The translations under genes and the position numbers were made by a program. Positions 43,723 through 46,549 of a stretch of 46,549 bases of DNA are shown here, one piece after another. The DNA comes from a virus. Location of the stretch: positions 1 to 46,549 of IMG/VR virus record IMGVR_UViG_3300042141_000261; one strand, given 5' to 3'. The notes under the pieces were generated by a model. It did no database searches. It saw only the letters and a list, made by a program, of their open reading frames with translations, and was not told the DNA's origin. The stretch's first letter is position 1. Every line of letters begins with the position of its first letter.

Positions 43723-44127
43723 TTACCACCAAGAATCGTACCAAATCGTGTAGCCTTCTGCAAGTGATTGTTTTGCCTTTTCCAGAAATTCAATGTCCTC
43801 AGCTTTCCTATCGTCCGTTGATTCCCCAAAAAAGAAACCTTCGGTGAGTGGAAGTTCGTCATCAATAATGACGGCAGCAATTCGGTCCAAATCTTCCTGG
43901 GTAAGTTGAACAGGAACACAATTGAATGCTGCCTCCTTCCCTCCTTTTTCCCTGTAAATTTGCTCCATCAAACCGTGGAGGTTTGGGTGTTTTCTCCAGT
44001 AAAAGAAATCCTCTGGTTCCTGTGAATTTTCTTCACTTTCTCTCAGAACTTGAACCTCGTTGCCGAAATCAACTGGAGATGAAGGGTTGAAACCCTTTAA
44101 TCTGTAAGCGAACATGTCTAAGCCCAT
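43723..44127 (-). CDS. Phage protein, MGLDMFAYR / FYWRKHPNLHG type
   Basis: 134 residues. MGLDMFAYRLKGF, FYWRKHPNLHGLMEQIYREK, GFFFGEST and TIWYDSWW is a fully conserved family known from phages and bacteria, with no known function (sometimes misnamed phosphoglycerate kinase). Its more G+C-rich codons match the DUF551 gene and indicate recent gain. It lies 13 bases upstream of tRNA-Met in leftward reading. Confidence 0.75.
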   Translation of the reverse strand: MGLDMFAYRLKGFNPSSPVDFGNEVQVLRESEENSQEPEDFFYWRKHPNLHGLMEQIYREKGGKEAAFNCVPVQLTQEDLDRIAAVIIDDELPLTEGFFFGESTDDRKAEDIEFLEKAKQSLAEGYTIWYDSWW

Positions 44128-44173
44128 AATGTGTGTTTTTTATTTGGTTTAAGTTGTTTACATAAAATTTTAG

Positions 44174-44284
44174 TAGTCAGGACAGGATTCGAACCTGTAT
44201 GTTTACTCGTTTAGGCAATCAGACGAACAACTCTGAACCACTTAACTTTCAGCGGTCTGCGTCTACCAATTCCGCCACCTGACT
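44174..44284 (-). tRNA. tRNA-Leu-like gene, abnormally long (possible pseudogene)
   Basis: 111 nt. Acceptor AGTCAGG/CCTGACT, Leu-type D arm GCG...CGC with GGAATTGGTAGA, and T arm ACAGG-TTCGAAT-CCTGT are normal. The 59 bases between D arm and T arm are about 24 too many for a Leu tRNA. In them CCGCT/AGTGG or CTGAA/TTCAG can pair and TCGT/ACGA could form a variable arm, but no canonical 7-base anticodon loop forms. TAA (GTTAAG) and CAG (TTCAGAG) are candidate Leu anticodons; neither can be settled by eye. Confidence 0.6.
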
Positions 44285-44297
44285 ATGCTTTGTTTAA

Positions 44298-44540
44298 TTA
44301 AAACCTTTTAAAAGTATTAGATTTAAACAACTTTTCATTTTGTAGTTTAGATTCTCTTTTGCAGAGAATAAATATTCTAACAAAAATAAGATCAACAACC
44401 ACTAATATTGTAAGCCACAAAACAAAATCCCATGTTGAATAAGTATGGAATATTGAATATGCAATTGAACATACAATTAAAAATGTTGTAAGAATTATCC
44501 CAATGACTGAGCATAGGATTGGAAAGAAAAAACTTTTCAT
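44298..44540 (-). CDS. Two-helix small membrane protein
   Basis: 80 residues with two hydrophobic helices (about 4-28 and 38-60) and a basic C-terminal tail RESKLQNEKLFKS. Unknown role. It lies between tRNA-Leu-like and the structured RNA at 44583. Confidence 0.5.
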   Translation of the reverse strand: MKSFFFPILCSVIGIILTTFLIVCSIAYSIFHTYSTWDFVLWLTILVVVDLIFVRIFILCKRESKLQNEKLFKSNTFKRF

Positions 44541-44582
44541 AAGATTTTTAAAACTTAAAGATTAAAAAAAATTGTCTAAAAA

Positions 44583-44723
44583 AACTACAGCGCTATGTTT
44601 CAGTGGCCTGAAAACTTAAAATATCTCACAAACAAAATGAGATAAAAACCTTTTTTAAGTTTTAAGCCTATGTAGGTGCAATAAGTGATCAGATCTCGTA
44701 AACACCCCTCATGCGCTGTAGTT
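44583..44723 (-). ncRNA. Structured small RNA, unknown class
   Basis: Closed by an 11-bp perfect stem AACTACAGCGC/GCGCTGTAGTT (44583-44593 with 44713-44723). Inside: a 6-bp hairpin TTTCAG/CTGAAA at 44598-44613; an 11-bp stem AAAACTTAAAA/TTTTAAGTTTT (44611-44621 with 44653-44663) that holds a hairpin ATCTCA/TGAGAT (44623-44643); and GGTG/CACC (44675-44678 with 44703-44706). On the minus strand two T-rich runs follow the closing stem, as in a terminator. No open frame. Orientation leftward, like neighbours. I do not recognise the class. Confidence 0.6.
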
Positions 44724-44738
44724 ATTTTAGACTTTCAA

Positions 44739-44939
44739 TTATAAATTAATAAGTAACTCTTGATTATTATAGCTATCTATTCTTGATTCTGCTTCTTTTT
44801 TAGTTGAGCAGTTTTCTATAAAGTAACCTTTATAGTGCATACACTTGACATTATTAGCATTAATAAATGTCTTATCATGTTGTGCTTCATACTGTACAGG
44901 ATGAAGTTTCACGGTTCTAAAAGTTTTTATTCTTCCCAT
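44739..44939 (-). CDS. Small hypothetical protein
   Basis: 66 residues starting MGRIKTFRTVKLHPVQYEAQ, with four charged strands and the stretch CMHYKGYFIENC. I chose the Met at 44939, which overlaps the upstream membrane gene by 13 bases, over an earlier Met that would copy its membrane helix. Unrecognised. Confidence 0.45.
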   Translation of the reverse strand: MGRIKTFRTVKLHPVQYEAQHDKTFINANNVKCMHYKGYFIENCSTKKEAESRIDSYNNQELLINL

Positions 44940-45151
44940 AACCAAGAACCAACAGCAACTAAACAGCCCACAAACAAAAAGAAATTCATAACCCAAAGTG
45001 GTACAGAATCCATAATGTCATAAAAGGTAATGCTTGTAATTGCAGAGATTGTGAAAGCTAAAAATAAGTCCCAGCTTATAACCATCAAACCTGCAATAAT
45101 AGGCCATGCAACTATCTGAAGAGGCATTGGCAATTTTTTAATTTCGTTCAT
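44927..45151 (-). CDS. Two-helix small membrane protein
   Basis: 74 residues with hydrophobic segments at about 12-38 and 51-70. Unknown role; similar in layout to the proteins at 44298 and 45148, so this stretch is a group of small leftward membrane proteins. ATGA overlap with the gene upstream. Confidence 0.45.
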   Translation of the reverse strand: MNEIKKLPMPLQIVAWPIIAGLMVISWDLFLAFTISAITSITFYDIMDSVPLWVMNFFLFVGCLVAVGSWLWEE

Positions 45152-45330
45152 AGTTTATGAATTTTTGTTTCTAAAAGATTTTGGAGTTTAGTATGAAAAT
45201 ATTCTGCTTTGTGTCCATTGTATTCAAATGACATAATCAAATCAAATAGCAATAAACAAGGCATTGTGTAGACAATGAATAGTAATACATGCAGTGATGC
45301 ATAGTATAACGGAGTGATAATGTATCTCAT
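45148..45330 (-). CDS. Small membrane protein
   Basis: 60 residues with one long hydrophobic stretch at about 5-33 and a polar, basic tail. Unrecognised. Two bases after the gene at 45333. Confidence 0.4.
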   Translation of the reverse strand: MRYIITPLYYASLHVLLFIVYTMPCLLLFDLIMSFEYNGHKAEYFHTKLQNLLETKIHKL

Positions 45331-45332
45331 CT

Positions 45333-45587
45333 TTAAGGTTTTTTTATTATTTCTTCTTTTTTATTAAGTAAACTTTGTAGAAATTCATCTGACGTTGGAA
45401 CATCATTGTTACAACCCAAATAAGCCGATGTTTTTTTAATAGATTCAACAGTGTGCTCATTTCGTGCTATTTCCATAGCAAGAATATTACATCTCATTAA
45501 ATCAACATCATCTGTAATGCCCTTTTGAAAAAGAATCCTATACAAAAACATTAATGTAATTACATCTGAAATCAAACTTGTTTTCAT
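45333..45587 (-). CDS. Small hypothetical protein
   Basis: 84 residues, helical: a mildly hydrophobic N-terminus (SLISDVITLMFLYRILF) and a charged helix. First gene downstream of the large structured RNA, whose final hairpin is only 17 bases before this ATG; the two may share a transcript. Function unknown. Confidence 0.5.
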   Translation of the reverse strand: MKTSLISDVITLMFLYRILFQKGITDDVDLMRCNILAMEIARNEHTVESIKKTSAYLGCNNDVPTSDEFLQSLLNKKEEIIKKP

Positions 45588-45604
45588 TTTTTTTTACACA
45601 TTAT

Positions 45605-46549
45605 TACAACTTGCCAGTTGGGATTTAATTGTTCTTACACTTAACGGTAGTAAGATTCACCTTGTTAAATTAGTAACTACTTAGAGTAGTTTAACGTACA
45701 CACCATGAGTATTTAAACTCTGAGGGTTTTAACTTGTGTACTTATTCATTAAATAGTAGCATAACCTTCGTCAAGATTATTTGTTTTTACTATTTAACTA
45801 GCCAACCTATGGGTTGTTAATGCCAGGAAGTATCCAACCTGACAAAACTTACTTAAACATAACTCATAGAGCTTCATAAAGTTTGCAACCTTATATGAAG
45901 ATACTTGGATAAGTAGAAAACACCTACTTGTAAGAACGCTACATTCATTATCCCTATTCTTACTTTAAGGATAACTATCTGGTTTAACTCACCAGCATCT
46001 AAGGTTTGTGTTTTACACCTAAACTTTGATATAAGCTCTGTTAGATTTTGCTACCAATGGTACTAACATAAGTTTTACAAAGAACTGGTGCTCTCAACAA
46101 CTTGAGAAGTTATTAAGTTTTTTGTCAAGGTCTTCCAACCTAGGTGTAAGATAATAAGTATCCTATACTTGCATTGTTTCATCAGCACTTATGCTATGCT
46201 AATATAGCCACCTTGGTTTGGGTATAGCTATATATATTCTATTATGTAACGGCAGATTCACTCTTGTTTTAGTTAGTGTTTTTATGGGGGTGTTGCCATC
46301 CACAATTTAAAACACTCATAACCAAAAAATTATGAATTTATTTGCACCTAATTGTAGTCCTCTGCTGGTAAACTTGACCTATGTTCAGCTAGCCTAGTCA
46401 AGCACGTTATAACGCGTCACTGGACTACAATTAAGGTACATCACCCTCTGCACTCAGTATGCTTATCCTGTATTTCTACATCACGGATAAGTTAAGACAC
46501 TACACGGTCACATACTGCCTGACCTTGGGAATCAGGAATGGTGCATTAT
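45605..46549 (-). ncRNA. Large ornate structured RNA (GOLLD/ROOL-style candidate), 5' end outside window
   Basis: 945 nt without a gene, filled with complementary segments. Examples, plus-strand coordinates: 11 bp 46350-46360/46422-46432; 9 bp 46013-46021/46141-46149; 9 bp 45750-45758/45788-45796; 8 bp 45761-45768/45773-45780; 8 bp 46275-46282/46309-46316; 7 bp 46455-46461/46511-46517; 7 bp 45696-45702/45735-45741. Interleaved helices 45930-45936/45957-45963 and 45948-45953/45969-45974 form a pseudoknot. The minus strand is chosen because two helices (45821-45844, 45761-45780) have G-U pairs there that would be A-C on plus, and because a stem at 46463-46490 is capped by GAAA. Large size, structure and tRNA neighbours match GOLLD/ROOL RNAs of phages; membership is unproven. 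Confidence 0.65.

Noticed and set aside
44174-44284. Self-splicing group I intron in the tRNA-Leu-like gene
   Set aside because: The surplus is about 24 bases, far too short for a group I intron core.
45605-46549. CRISPR array or tandem repeat region
   Set aside because: There is no repeated unit; the pattern is of inverted, complementary segments.

Overview
The window looks like part of a tailed phage genome, probably infecting a Bacteroidota host. It is strongly A+T-rich, genes are tightly packed with ATGA or TAATG overlaps, and no host housekeeping genes are present. Several start sites have a TAnnTTTG box upstream, the -7 element of Bacteroidota promoters. The replication set (family B polymerase, DnaG-type primase, DnaB-type helicase, Sak4-like ATPase, ssDNA-binding protein, RusA-type resolvase, PD-(D/E)XK nuclease, SF2 helicase, uracil-DNA glycosylase, RepL-like winged helix) recalls crAss-like phages. 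No terminase, capsid or portal gene lies in the window, so that placement is inference.

Bases 1-14.7 kb are mostly plus-strand virion and lysis genes. First is the 3' part of a giant multidomain (polyvalent-type) protein with a P-loop kinase, an ADP-ribosyltransferase-like domain, a PD-(D/E)XK nuclease and a hydrophobic C-terminal region. A minus-strand trio follows (HExxH protein and class I ribonucleotide reductase alpha and beta). Then come small membrane proteins, a string of small Lys/Gly-rich proteins of the kind common in phages, a unimolecular-spanin candidate overlapping a holin candidate, and a tail-fibre-like protein with repeats.

Bases 14.7-45.6 kb are almost wholly minus-strand early or middle genes. 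Reading with transcription (right to left): small unknown genes and a locally more G+C-rich island; RepL-like protein; DNA-binding candidate; HNH protein; tRNA-Arg; SF2 helicase; MazG-like enzyme; UDG; DnaB helicase with a likely partner; Sak4; SSB; primase; RusA; a MoxR/VWA module with two related unknown proteins; PD-(D/E)XK nuclease; a hotdog thioesterase; PolB; a second MazG; a dNMP kinase; several unknowns; a spore-photoproduct-lyase-like radical SAM protein; and a DUF932-like protein. Nucleotide supply (RNR, dNMP kinase, two MazG) and uracil removal support the replisome.

The right end is RNA-rich. A tRNA-Met, a 111-nt tRNA-Leu-like gene and a compact structured RNA of about 140 nt precede about 950 nt without genes. 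That last stretch folds on the minus strand into at least two dozen helices, with apparent pseudoknots, and runs off the window. It is the best candidate for something new: a large ornate RNA in the style of GOLLD or ROOL. Of about 70 stop codons read, only one is TAG.
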